From contig CAJGCK010000047.1 of assembly GCA_904501795.1 (NCBI GenBank), positions 1 to 9,202 of the forward strand: a stretch of 9,202 nt of DNA. The letters are read 5' to 3'. Below the pieces are notes generated by a model. The model worked only from the letters and a program-made list of their open reading frames with translations, was not told the DNA's origin and made no database searches. This document shows, piece by piece, positions 1 to 6,676 of the stretch (position 1 is the stretch's first letter; each line of letters starts with the position of its first letter). The position numbers and the translations under genes are program-made. The DNA comes from an uncultured Clostridia bacterium (lineage in GTDB: Bacteria > Bacillota > Clostridia > Christensenellales > Borkfalkiaceae).

Positions 1-1
1 T

Positions 2-1546
2 AGAATGTGTATGTTTGAAAACGAACGCGGTGGTTTAGACGCTTCGTGTTCGGCACAACCTAGAGCGGGCATGGTTATTAAAACCAACACGCCGAAACTT
101 CGCAAATATAGAAAAATGGTTTTAGAATTGCTTCTTTCAAACCATTGTAGAGATTGTACCGTTTGTTCTAAAAACGGCAAATGTAAGCTTCAAGAATTTG
201 CAACAAGGTATAATTTAACCGACGTACGTTTCCCGAATAGCGTTACGAAAAACGAAGTGGATGATTCTTCGCTCAGCATAACTAGAACTTCAACTAAATG
301 TATTCTTTGCGGAAAATGCGTTAGAATGTGTAACGAAGTTCAAGCGGTTGGCGCAATCGATTACGGATATCGTGGTTCTGAAATGAAAATAGTTACCGCG
401 TTTGACAAAGAGATAGGAACTTCGCCTTGCGTAGGGTGCGGACAATGCTCTGCGGTTTGCCCCGTGGGTGCAATCACCGTTAAAGACGATACCGAACGCA
501 TTTGGTCTGCTATAGGCAATCCCGAAATAGAAGTATCAGTTCAAGTAGCACCAGCTGTTAGGGTAGCGCTTGGCAAAGAATTCGGTCTAGAAGAAGGAAC
601 GCCTTTGATGGGTAAACTAGTTAGCGCACTTAAAGAAATCGGATTTGATAAGGTTTACGATACTTCTTTGGGCGCTGATATGACGGTTATTGAAGAAGCA
701 AACGAGTTTGCAAAACGTTTAGCAACGGGTGAGAACTTGCCGTTATTCACTTCTTGCTGTCCCGCATGGGTAAGGTTTGCGGAAAATAGATTTCCTTCGC
801 TTCTTCCAAATATTTCGACTTGTAAATCACCTATGCAAATGCTTGGCGCAACCGTTAAACATTTATATAAAGGCGATAAAAAGCATTTTCACGTTGCAAT
901 AATGCCGTGCACGGCTAAAAAATTCGAAAGTGCACGTGGTGAATTCATTGACGATAACGGAGACAGGTATATTGACGCAGTATTGACCACGCAAGAGATT
1001 ATCGCTATGATAAAGACCGCTGGTATAGACTTTAAAAACGAACAAGACGGCGTTTTGGATAATCCGTTTAGCGAGTACACTGGTGCAGGCGTAATTTTCG
1101 GTGTAACCGGTGGCGTTACCGAAGCCGTTTTGCGTTACGTTAGCGACGACAAGTCGGATAACGCGTTAGATAGCATAGCATACGTTGGCGTGCGCGGTTT
1201 AGAAGGCGTTAAAGAAGCAACCGTTAAAGTTGCGGGAAAAGACGTTAAGATTGCGGTAGTAAGCGGGCTTAGAAACGCATTGAATTTAATCGAAAAGATA
1301 CAAAATAAGGAAGTTGAATATCAATTCGTAGAAGTAATGTCTTGTCCAGCAGGTTGTGTAAACGGTGGTGGTCAACCTCAAGCGGACATAACTGCAAGAG
1401 CGATGAGAAGTAAAGGCTTGTATCAAGCGGACTCTTCTTTAACCAAAAAGACTTCTGACGCTAATAAAACAGTTGAAAACATATTATCAACGATGAACGA
1501 GCGTTTGAAACACAAATTGCTCCACGTTCATTATGAAGAAGACTAA
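2..1546 (+). CDS. hydA: [FeFe] hydrogenase catalytic subunit, 5' end cut by window edge
   Basis: Cytoplasmic iron-only hydrogenase that interconverts protons plus electrons and H2. The frame is open to the left edge, and the first visible codons (R-M-C-M) are the middle of an N-terminal [2Fe-2S] domain, so the ATG at 5 is not the true start; roughly 45 residues are missing. Numbering from that Met: last [2Fe-2S] cysteines C2 and C15; His-Cys3 cluster H47, C51, C54, C60; two [4Fe-4S] sites C99/102/105/109 and C142/145/148/152. H-cluster motifs follow: TSCCPAW (249-255, C251 proton relay, C252 ligand), MPCTAKKFE (300-308) and EVMSCPAGCVNGGG (443-456, C447 and C451). The C-terminal tail (about 460-513, ending near LLHVHY) matches the small-subunit domain. 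This M3-type architecture occurs in single-chain enzymes and in the catalytic subunit of electron-bifurcating HydABC/HndABCD. Which applies depends on upstream genes outside the window. All catalytic residues are present. Confidence 0.97.
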   Translation, partial: RMCMFENERGGLDASCSAQPRAGMVIKTNTPKLRKYRKMVLELLLSNHCRDCTVCSKNGKCKLQEFATRYNLTDVRFPNSVTKNEVDDSSLSITRTSTKCILCGKCVRMCNEVQAVGAIDYGYRGSEMKIVTAFDKEIGTSPCVGCGQCSAVCPVGAITVKDDTERIWSAIGNPEIEVSVQVAPAVRVALGKEFGLEEGTPLMGKLVSALKEIGFDKVYDTSLGADMTVIEEANEFAKRLATGENLPLFTSCCPAWVRFAENRFPSLLPNISTCKSPMQMLGATVKHLYKGDKKHFHVAIMPCTAKKFESARGEFIDDNGDRYIDAVLTTQEIIAMIKTAGIDFKNEQDGVLDNPFSEYTGAGVIFGVTGGVTEAVLRYVSDDKSDNALDSIAYVGVRGLEGVKEATVKVAGKDVKIAVVSGLRNALNLIEKIQNKEVEYQFVEVMSCPAGCVNGGGQPQADITARAMRSKGLYQADSSLTKKTSDANKTVENILSTMNERLKHKLLHVHYEED

Positions 1547-1550
1547 TTAA

Positions 1551-1580
1551 AAAAGCGTGTGCTAGTTAGCACACGCTTTT
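1551..1580. terminator. Bidirectional intrinsic terminator between convergent genes
   Basis: Perfect inverted repeat with 14-base arms (1551-1564 and 1567-1580) around a GT centre. The GC-rich core is GCGTGTGC/GCACACGC, flanked by AAAA on the left and TTTT on the right. A T-run therefore follows the hairpin on either strand. It lies 4 bases after the hydrogenase stop and 11 bases from the ychF stop, so it plausibly ends both transcripts. Confidence 0.9.
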
Positions 1581-1591
1581 ATATTTTGTTT

Positions 1592-2689
1592 CTACACGTT
1601 AAATCTAAACAAAACGACGTCTCCGTCTTTGATAACGTACTCTTTTCCTTCCGAGCGAACCTTTCCTTTCTCTTTTGCAAGGTTAAAACTTCCAAGCTCG
1701 ACTAAAATATCGTAATCAACAATTTCGGCACGAATAAAGCCTTTTTCAAAGTCTGAGTGGATTTTTCCCGCTGCTTGCGGAGCTTTAGTTCCCATTTCAA
1801 CCGTCCAAGCTCTAACTTCTTTTTCGCCTGCGGTTAGGTAACTAATTAAGCCGAGTAGTGTATATGACGCTTTAACCAACCTATCGAGCCCGCTCTCTTT
1901 CACACCCAACTCTTCCAAAAACAACGCTTGTTCATCTTCTGGGAGCATAGAGAGTTCCTCTTCGGTTTTAGCGCAAATAACTAAAGATTGAGCATTTTCA
2001 GTTTTAGCAAAATCTAAAACTTTTTTAACCGCAGGGATTTCTTCTTGGTTTTCGCCCATATCCATTTCGCTAATATTAGCGGTGTAAATAACAGGCTTTG
2101 AAGTTAGCAAGAATAGTCCTTTTAGATATTCGGCTTCATCACTTGAAACTTCCAAAGTTCTTGCGGGTTTGAAAGCAGACAAATGGTCGAAAAGCCTTTG
2201 CAAGAAGTCTGCTTCAATTTTATATTTTTTATCCCCCGTTTTAATCATAGAAACGGCTTTATCAAGTTTTTTCTTAACCGATTCTATATCGGAGAATATA
2301 AGTTCTAAATTAATCGTTTCAATATCTCTAAGTGGGTCAACGTTACCGTCTACGTGCGTAACGTTTTCATCTTGAAAGCATCTAACAACGTGTACTATTG
2401 CATCCGTTTCACGAATATTAGCCAAAAATTTATTTCCTAAACCTTCGCCTTTAGAAGCGCCTTTAACTAACCCAGCAATATCAACGAACTCAATAACGGC
2501 AGGCGTTATTTTTTTAGTGTTGTATAGTTTACCCAAAACGTCTAAACGTTTATCGGGAACGGCAACTATTCCAACGTTCGGTTCGATAGTGCAAAACGGG
2601 TAGTTAGCACATTCCGCACCCGCATGAGTAATAGCGTTAAATAAAGTAGATTTTCCAACGTTTGGTAGCCCAACTACACCTAATTTCAT
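1592..2689 (-). CDS. ychF: Ribosome-associated P-loop ATPase YchF (OLA1 family)
   Basis: Obg-related, ribosome-binding NTPase of the cytoplasm that prefers ATP to GTP. In other species it is implicated in translation and oxidative-stress control. Visible motifs: G1 P-loop GLPNVGKST (7-15); switch I around NYPFCTIEPNVG (29-40); G3 DIAGLVKGASKGEGLG (70-85), in which leucine follows DIAG where Ras-like GTPases carry catalytic glutamine; G4 as N205-I-S-E208, the NxxE variant linked to ATP use. A helical insertion spans about 130-200 and a C-terminal TGS domain about 282-364. Length 365 aa is normal for the family. The start is fixed by a GGAG seven bases upstream of the ATG and by alignment of the MKLGVVGLPNVGKST beginning. 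It is transcribed alone, divergently from argS and towards the hydrogenase gene. Confidence 0.97.
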   Translation of the reverse strand: MKLGVVGLPNVGKSTLFNAITHAGAECANYPFCTIEPNVGIVAVPDKRLDVLGKLYNTKKITPAVIEFVDIAGLVKGASKGEGLGNKFLANIRETDAIVHVVRCFQDENVTHVDGNVDPLRDIETINLELIFSDIESVKKKLDKAVSMIKTGDKKYKIEADFLQRLFDHLSAFKPARTLEVSSDEAEYLKGLFLLTSKPVIYTANISEMDMGENQEEIPAVKKVLDFAKTENAQSLVICAKTEEELSMLPEDEQALFLEELGVKESGLDRLVKASYTLLGLISYLTAGEKEVRAWTVEMGTKAPQAAGKIHSDFEKGFIRAEIVDYDILVELGSFNLAKEKGKVRSEGKEYVIKDGDVVLFRFNV

Positions 2690-2722
2690 CTTTTAACTCC
2701 AAAGAAAGTTTTATTATCGTTA

Positions 2723-2751
2723 ATTATAAACTAAAATGTGCTAAATTTCAA
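2723..2751 (-). promoter_or_regulatory. Near-consensus sigma-70/sigma-A promoter for ychF
   Basis: Read on the minus strand: -35 TTGAAA (2751-2746), a 17-base spacer, and a perfect -10 TATAAT (2728-2723). Transcription should start near 2716, giving a leader of about 27 bases with GGAG before the ychF ATG. Confidence 0.8.
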
Positions 2752-2760
2752 CTTTTTGTG

Positions 2761-2790
2761 TTGCATTTTCGTTAAAAAATATGGTATTAT
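2761..2790 (+). promoter_or_regulatory. Extended -10 promoter for argS
   Basis: -10 TATTAT (2785-2790) preceded by TG at 2782-2783 (extended -10), with a weak -35 TTGCAT (2761-2766) at an 18-base spacing. Predicted start near 2797 leaves a leader of only about 34 bases, too short for a T-box riboswitch, which controls aminoacyl-tRNA synthetase genes in many Firmicutes. Confidence 0.65.
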
Positions 2791-2820
2791 ATAAAAAGAG
2801 TAAACAAGTTGCTTATTTAC

Positions 2821-2825
2821 GGAGG
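2821..2825 (+). promoter_or_regulatory. Strong Shine-Dalgarno of argS
   Basis: GGAGG five bases before the ATG at 2831. It fixes the argS start. Confidence 0.85.
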
Positions 2826-2830
2826 AAAAA

Positions 2831-4513
2831 ATGGACTATAAAAAATATATTGCCGAAAAACTTAATATTGACGGGCTAGAAAAAGAACAAGTATATTCTT
2901 TTATAGAAGTCCCCCCGAATACCGACATGGGCGACTATGCTTTGCCGTGCTTTAAGCTAAGCAAAATTTTAAGGTCTTCACCCGTAGTGATAGCTACTAA
3001 TCTTGCAAACTCTTTTGAAAAGGACGATATTATTTCCGATTGTACCGCCGTTAACGGATATCTTAATTTCAAGGTCAACCGTTTAAATTTTGTAAAAAGT
3101 ACTTTGGATAAAATACTGTTTGAAGGCGCTTCGTACGGTAGTGCAAATATCGGCGAAGGCAAAACGGTGTGTATTGACTATTCTTCTATAAATATAGCAA
3201 AGCCCTTTCATATCGGGCATTTAAGCACGACCGTAATAGGCTCTGCGCTTTGCAAAATATTTAGATTTTTGGGTTATAAAGTGGTTGGAATAAACCACTT
3301 GGGTGACTATGGTACGCAATTTGGTAAGCTTATAGTTGCCTATAAAAAATGGAGCAGTCTAGAAGCGGTTGAAAAGGGTAGGCTTGCCGAACTAACTAGG
3401 ATATACGTTAAGTTTCACGACGAAGCCACCAAATTTCCCGAGCTCGAAGACGAAGCGCGCAGGTATTTTAAATTAATTGAAGAAGGCGACAAAGAGAGCA
3501 ACGAGCTTTTTACTCTATTTAAGCGCATAACGCTTGAGGAAGTTGATAAGATTTATAAACTCTTAAACGTTTCTTTTGATTCATACGCAGGCGAGAGTTT
3601 TTATAACGACAAAATGGCGCCCGTAGTTGAAGAACTAAAAGAGAAAGGACTAATTAAAAATTCAGAAGGCGCTTCTATCGTAGATTTAGAAGAATATGGT
3701 ATGCCTCCCTGTTTAATTTTGAAATCGGACGGGTCTTCGCTTTATGCAACGCGTGATATCGCCGCAGCGGTTTATAGAAAAAACACTTACGATTTTGATA
3801 AGTGTTTATACGTGGTTGCATATCAACAAAATCTACACTTTAAGCAGTTGTTTAAGGTGCTTGAATTAATGGGCAAGCCTTGGGCTAAAGATATGGTCCA
3901 CGTTGCGTACGGCATGGTTTCTTTAGAAGACGGTGCTATGAGTACGCGTCACGGTAAAGTCGTTTTACTAGAAGACGTTATTGATAAAACCATAGAAAAG
4001 GCGTATAACGTTATACAAGAAAAAAACCCTGCATTACCCGATAAAGAAAAAATCGCGCGTGCGGTTGGTACGGGCGCGGTTATTTTCGGCGCTTTATGTA
4101 ATAATAAAATTAAAGATATCGTATTTAGTTACGATAGAGTGCTTAGTTTCGAAGGTGAAACTTGCCCTTACGTTCAGTATACCGTTGCGCGTTGTTACAG
4201 CTTGTTAAACAAATGCGGTGATTGTGCAAGTTTTTCAGTTAACGAACTTAATGTTGATGAATACGAAGTGGTAAAAGAGTTGAGTAGATTTGGCGAAGTA
4301 GTTCGCCAAGCGAGTGAGAAATACGAACCTTCTTTGATAACCAGGTACGCTTTAGACTTGGCAACCGCTTTCAATAAGTTTTATATAAATTGCAAAATAG
4401 CCACCGCGCCTGAAGGAACTCGCGCGTTTAGGCTTGCTATAACTAAATCGGTGAAAACAACGCTAACCAACGCGTTAACTCTTTTAGGCATTGAAACAGT
4501 GGAGCAAATGTAA
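2831..4513 (+). CDS. argS: Arginyl-tRNA synthetase (class I)
   Basis: Charges tRNA-Arg with arginine using ATP, in the cytoplasm. The N-terminal Add-N (tRNA D-loop recognition) domain covers about 1-90. The Rossmann catalytic core carries the class I signature KPFHIGH (124-130) and the ArgRS-typical GINHLGDYGTQFGKL (153-167). The KMSKS position holds MSTRHGK (370-376); absence of canonical KMSKS is normal in many ArgRS enzymes. The helical DALR anticodon-binding domain covers about 440-560, ending in LGIETVEQM, similar to the usual LGIxxxxxM ending. At 560 aa it is full length. The start is supported by GGAGG five bases upstream. It is the first gene of a likely two-gene unit with the HAD phosphatase 6 bases downstream, and is driven by the extended -10 promoter at 2761-2790. 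Confidence 0.98.
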   Translation: MDYKKYIAEKLNIDGLEKEQVYSFIEVPPNTDMGDYALPCFKLSKILRSSPVVIATNLANSFEKDDIISDCTAVNGYLNFKVNRLNFVKSTLDKILFEGASYGSANIGEGKTVCIDYSSINIAKPFHIGHLSTTVIGSALCKIFRFLGYKVVGINHLGDYGTQFGKLIVAYKKWSSLEAVEKGRLAELTRIYVKFHDEATKFPELEDEARRYFKLIEEGDKESNELFTLFKRITLEEVDKIYKLLNVSFDSYAGESFYNDKMAPVVEELKEKGLIKNSEGASIVDLEEYGMPPCLILKSDGSSLYATRDIAAAVYRKNTYDFDKCLYVVAYQQNLHFKQLFKVLELMGKPWAKDMVHVAYGMVSLEDGAMSTRHGKVVLLEDVIDKTIEKAYNVIQEKNPALPDKEKIARAVGTGAVIFGALCNNKIKDIVFSYDRVLSFEGETCPYVQYTVARCYSLLNKCGDCASFSVNELNVDEYEVVKELSRFGEVVRQASEKYEPSLITRYALDLATAFNKFYINCKIATAPEGTRAFRLAITKSVKTTLTNALTLLGIETVEQM

Positions 4514-4519
4514 TATAGC

Positions 4520-5164
4520 ATGAACAAAGCAATAATTTTCGACCTTGACGGAACGCTTATCCACTCGCTTGAAGATATTAAAGATAGTATAAATGTTACT
4601 CTCGCTAGGTACGGACATCCGCTAGTAGACGACTGCGAAGCAAAAAAGAACATAGGTAACGGCGCAAGGCGTTTGGTAAAAGACAGTATAAAAGAGAAAT
4701 TGACCGATGCGGAGATAGACGAAAGGCTTGCCTTTTACAACGACGTTTATACTCAATCGGGTAGCCCTAAAACTCGTTTGTTTGACGGGGTTAATAAACT
4801 TTTATCCACGCTAAAATCCAAAGGTTATAAACTCGCAATACTAACCAACAAACCGCAAGCAACTACGGACGAAGTATATAAAAAGTACTTGTCGCACTAC
4901 GAATTTGATTGTGTAATCGGGCAAAGTAGCGCGTTTGAAAAGAAACCCGCACCCGACGGCGCTATTGAAATTATGAAACGGCTTGGCGTTTTGCCAGAAA
5001 ATACTTTTTTCGTCGGCGATGGAGAGACGGATGTTTTAACGGCGATAAATTCTCTAACGAAAGGTATTGCGGTGTTGTGGGGGTATCGAAGCAAAGAACA
5101 GCTTATCGAAGCGGGCGCAAAAATCTTTGTTTCCACGCCAGAAGAACTTGCCGATATTTTATAA
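4520..5164 (+). CDS. HAD-family hydrolase, phosphoglycolate phosphatase-like
   Basis: Mg2+-dependent phosphohydrolase of the haloacid dehalogenase superfamily, subfamily I (Gph/PGPase-like, possibly PpaX-like). Motif I DLDGT (8-12) supplies nucleophile D8 and acid/base D10. Residues 15-80 form the helical C1 cap. Motif II is T109 in ILTNK. Motif III is K142 in the KKPAPDG segment. Motif IV is GDGETD (166-171) with metal ligands D167 and D171. All catalytic residues are intact and 214 aa is typical. The natural substrate (2-phosphoglycolate, pyrophosphate or another small phosphate ester) cannot be read from sequence. It starts 6 bases after argS. The nearest SD-like GGAG (4501-4504) is 15 bases from the ATG, rather far, so translation may depend on coupling to argS. 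No T-run-bearing terminator on its own strand follows it. Confidence 0.92.
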   Translation: MNKAIIFDLDGTLIHSLEDIKDSINVTLARYGHPLVDDCEAKKNIGNGARRLVKDSIKEKLTDAEIDERLAFYNDVYTQSGSPKTRLFDGVNKLLSTLKSKGYKLAILTNKPQATTDEVYKKYLSHYEFDCVIGQSSAFEKKPAPDGAIEIMKRLGVLPENTFFVGDGETDVLTAINSLTKGIAVLWGYRSKEQLIEAGAKIFVSTPEELADIL

Positions 5165-5188
5165 AAAAAGCAAGCCGAAAGGCTTGCC
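5163..5188 (-). terminator. Intrinsic terminator of the minus-strand small gene
   Basis: Hairpin with 7-bp arms GCAAGCC/GGCTTGC (5170-5176 and 5181-5187) and a 4-base loop. The T-run is on the minus strand only (TTTTTTT, complement of 5163-5169). On the plus strand the hairpin is followed by CAAAAAG, not by T residues. It therefore fits the end of the 5224-5394 minus transcript better than the end of the HAD gene, whose stop codon it overlaps. Confidence 0.75.
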
Positions 5189-5223
5189 AAAAAGTTCACT
5201 TAATATTCTAGTTAAAAAACCAA

Positions 5224-5394
5224 TTAATCGTTTATATTCTCATTTTCTTTTTTATTATTTTTTAGACGTTCAACGTCTTCCCACTTTTTTAAAACAAAAA
5301 TTTTAATCACGCTTGCTAATGCGATAACGGCGACAGTTACCGCTAAGGCAATCATTAAATGGGCGTTAGAAAACATAAATTCAAAAACGTTCAT
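5224..5394 (-). CDS. Small single-pass membrane protein, 56 aa, unknown function
   Basis: I do not recognise a family. The reading frame on the minus strand begins MNVFEFMFSNAH. It has one hydrophobic segment (about 13-35, core LMIALAVTVAVIALASVIKI) and ends in a highly charged Lys/Glu/Asn-rich tail (36-56, starting KKWEDVERLK). The positive-inside rule suggests the C-terminus faces the cytoplasm. There is no signal-peptidase site, cysteine or lipobox. Evidence that it is a real gene is independent of homology. An AAGGAG Shine-Dalgarno lies 7 bases before the ATG, a TTGACA-17-TAGAAT promoter lies just upstream, and a hairpin plus T-run lies downstream on the same strand. Coding content is biased in the expected way (hydrophobic block, then charged block). 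It lies opposite to and between the HAD and flavoprotein genes. Type I toxin-like proteins and small accessory subunits share this size and topology, but nothing identifies it as either. Confidence 0.75.
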   Translation of the reverse strand: MNVFEFMFSNAHLMIALAVTVAVIALASVIKIFVLKKWEDVERLKNNKKENENIND

Positions 5395-5401
5395 ATCTTT
5401 T

Positions 5402-5407
5402 CTCCTT
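5402..5407 (-). promoter_or_regulatory. Shine-Dalgarno of the small membrane protein gene
   Basis: On the minus strand AAGGAG is followed by seven bases (AAAAGAT) and then the ATG ending at 5394. This is a near-ideal site and decides the start over the internal Met codons at residues 7 and 14. Confidence 0.8.
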
Positions 5408-5412
5408 TTTAA

Positions 5413-5441
5413 ATTCTAATAAAACTCCAAAATTTTGTCAA
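5413..5441 (-). promoter_or_regulatory. Near-consensus promoter for the small membrane protein gene
   Basis: On the minus strand: perfect -35 TTGACA (5441-5436), 17-base spacer, -10 TAGAAT (5418-5413), five of six matching consensus. The leader would be short, about 10-15 bases, and already begins close to the Shine-Dalgarno. It starts about 20 bases from the flavoprotein ATG and points away from it. Confidence 0.75.
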
Positions 5442-5462
5442 GTATATATAGGGATAATTATA

Positions 5463-6674
5463 ATGAAACAAATTTATAACGTAGCAATCGTTGGCGGTGG
5501 TGCTTCCGGTCTAATTTGCGCGCTTGAATGCGTTTTAGGCAAAAACGCGCTTTTAGGCGAGAGTGTCGTCGTGCTAGAAAAAAACGATAGGGTGGGCAAA
5601 AAGCTGATATCAACGGGCAACGGTCAAGGCAACTTAACTAATAAAAGCATAAATGAAAACAATTATTACGGCGACCCGTTTTTTATTCAGACTTTTTTAG
5701 AACATCAAAAAAATATTGATTTAGACGAATATTTTTATTCTTTAGGCATACCTTTTTATACGTCGGCAGACGGAAAAAAATATCCGCTTTCTCGCCAAGC
5801 GAACAGTGTTTTAGATGCTTTTAGAAACGTTTTAGAACATAAAAAGGTTCAAACTCTAACAAATTTTTGCGTAGAAAAAATAATAGAAAAAAACGGTTTG
5901 TTTGAAATATCATCAACTTCTAATAAAATTTTTGCAAAAAACGTTGTTGTGGCGGTCGGCGGAAGCGCGGGTAAACATTTCGGTACGGATGGAACTTCCT
6001 ATAAGCTATTGACGGCTTTAGGGCACGAAAAAACTAAACTTTATCCGTCGTTAGTACAACTAAAAACGCAAACCGAACATATAAAAGCGTTAAGGGGCTT
6101 AAAAGAACAAGCAAGGGTTACCGCATATGATAACGGCGAAAAACTTAAAAGTTGCGTTGGTGAGATATTGTTTACCGAATACGGTGTTTCGGGTCCTGCG
6201 GTATTTCAGGTTTCGGGGCATTTGTCCAAAGCGAATTCTCCGTGGATAAACATTGAGTTTTTGCCCGACAAAAGCAAAGAAGAAACTTACGACTTGCTTG
6301 CAGACAAACTCAAGAACTTGCCTTTTATACCCGCAGAAGAGTGGTTAAACGGTATATTAGTTAAACGCGTGGGACAAGCGGTTGTAAAACGCGCAAAATC
6401 TCGTTCTATAGAGGATATCGTTTATTCTCTTAAAAATTTTAGTTTAACTGTTACTGGTAATTTAGGCTTTCAATACGCGCAAGTTACCAAGGGCGGAATA
6501 AAAACGCGCGAAATAAACCCAAAAACGTATGAAAGTTTAATCGTCAAAAATATGTTTGTTACGGGTGAAGTGCTTGACGTTGACGGGGATTGTGGCGGTT
6601 ATAACTTAACGTTTGCCTTTGTTTCAGGCATAGTTTCTGCAAGAACAATAAAAAACAATTTACAAGGGGAGTAA
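5463..6674 (+). CDS. HI0933/YhiN/BaiN-family FAD-dependent oxidoreductase
   Basis: Two-dinucleotide-fold flavoprotein often annotated as NAD(P)/FAD-dependent oxidoreductase or 'aminoacetone oxidase family'. Family members include BaiN, implicated in bile-acid dehydroxylation, but the substrate here is unknown. FAD is bound by GGGASG (11-16) with E39 at the end of the second strand for the ribose. The family landmarks follow: GKKLISTGNGQGNLTN (45-60), VGGSAGKHFGTDG (165-177), FTEYGVSGPA (237-246) and the C-terminal GGIKTREINPKT...GEVLDVDGDCGGYNL (344-382). At 403 aa it is full length. The segment after TGNG reads QGN where many relatives have RCN. A weak AGGG (5450-5453) lies 9 bases before the ATG; no convincing plus-strand promoter is visible. 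Only 2 bases separate it from rho, so the two are probably co-transcribed. Confidence 0.93.
   Translation: MKQIYNVAIVGGGASGLICALECVLGKNALLGESVVVLEKNDRVGKKLISTGNGQGNLTNKSINENNYYGDPFFIQTFLEHQKNIDLDEYFYSLGIPFYTSADGKKYPLSRQANSVLDAFRNVLEHKKVQTLTNFCVEKIIEKNGLFEISSTSNKIFAKNVVVAVGGSAGKHFGTDGTSYKLLTALGHEKTKLYPSLVQLKTQTEHIKALRGLKEQARVTAYDNGEKLKSCVGEILFTEYGVSGPAVFQVSGHLSKANSPWINIEFLPDKSKEETYDLLADKLKNLPFIPAEEWLNGILVKRVGQAVVKRAKSRSIEDIVYSLKNFSLTVTGNLGFQYAQVTKGGIKTREINPKTYESLIVKNMFVTGEVLDVDGDCGGYNLTFAFVSGIVSARTIKNNLQGE
6666..6671 (+). promoter_or_regulatory. Shine-Dalgarno of rho, inside the end of the flavoprotein gene
   Basis: GGGGAG encodes the last two codons of the upstream gene and lies five bases before the rho ATG at 6677. 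It fixes that start and favours translational coupling. Confidence 0.8.
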
Positions 6675-6676
6675 AA

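Noticed and set aside
5..7. ATG at position 5 as the hydrogenase start
   Set aside because: The frame is open to the window edge and this Met is internal to the [2Fe-2S] domain; family members need about 45 more residues upstream.
370..1080. Small minus-strand frames within the hydrogenase gene
   Set aside because: They are opposite-strand shadows of a strongly conserved coding region, with no ribosome sites or recognisable products.
5263..5277. Inverted repeat AGACGTT-C-AACGTCT with T-rich flanks
   Set aside because: The usable stem is only 5-6 bp, the T-run on the plus strand is several bases away, and it lies in the coding sequence of the small protein; not a credible terminator.
5067..5306. 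79-codon plus-strand frame running over the HAD gene end into the gap
   Set aside because: It starts inside the HAD gene in another frame, has no ribosome site, an unstructured Lys-rich translation, and overlaps the better supported minus-strand gene.
5459..5464. Perfect TATAAT on the plus strand with TTGTCA (5435-5440) 18 bases upstream
   Set aside because: The box overlaps the flavoprotein ATG, so transcription would begin after the start codon and remove it; there is no suitable in-frame start before the FAD-binding motif. Part of the -35 is the minus-strand promoter's own -35 read backwards.
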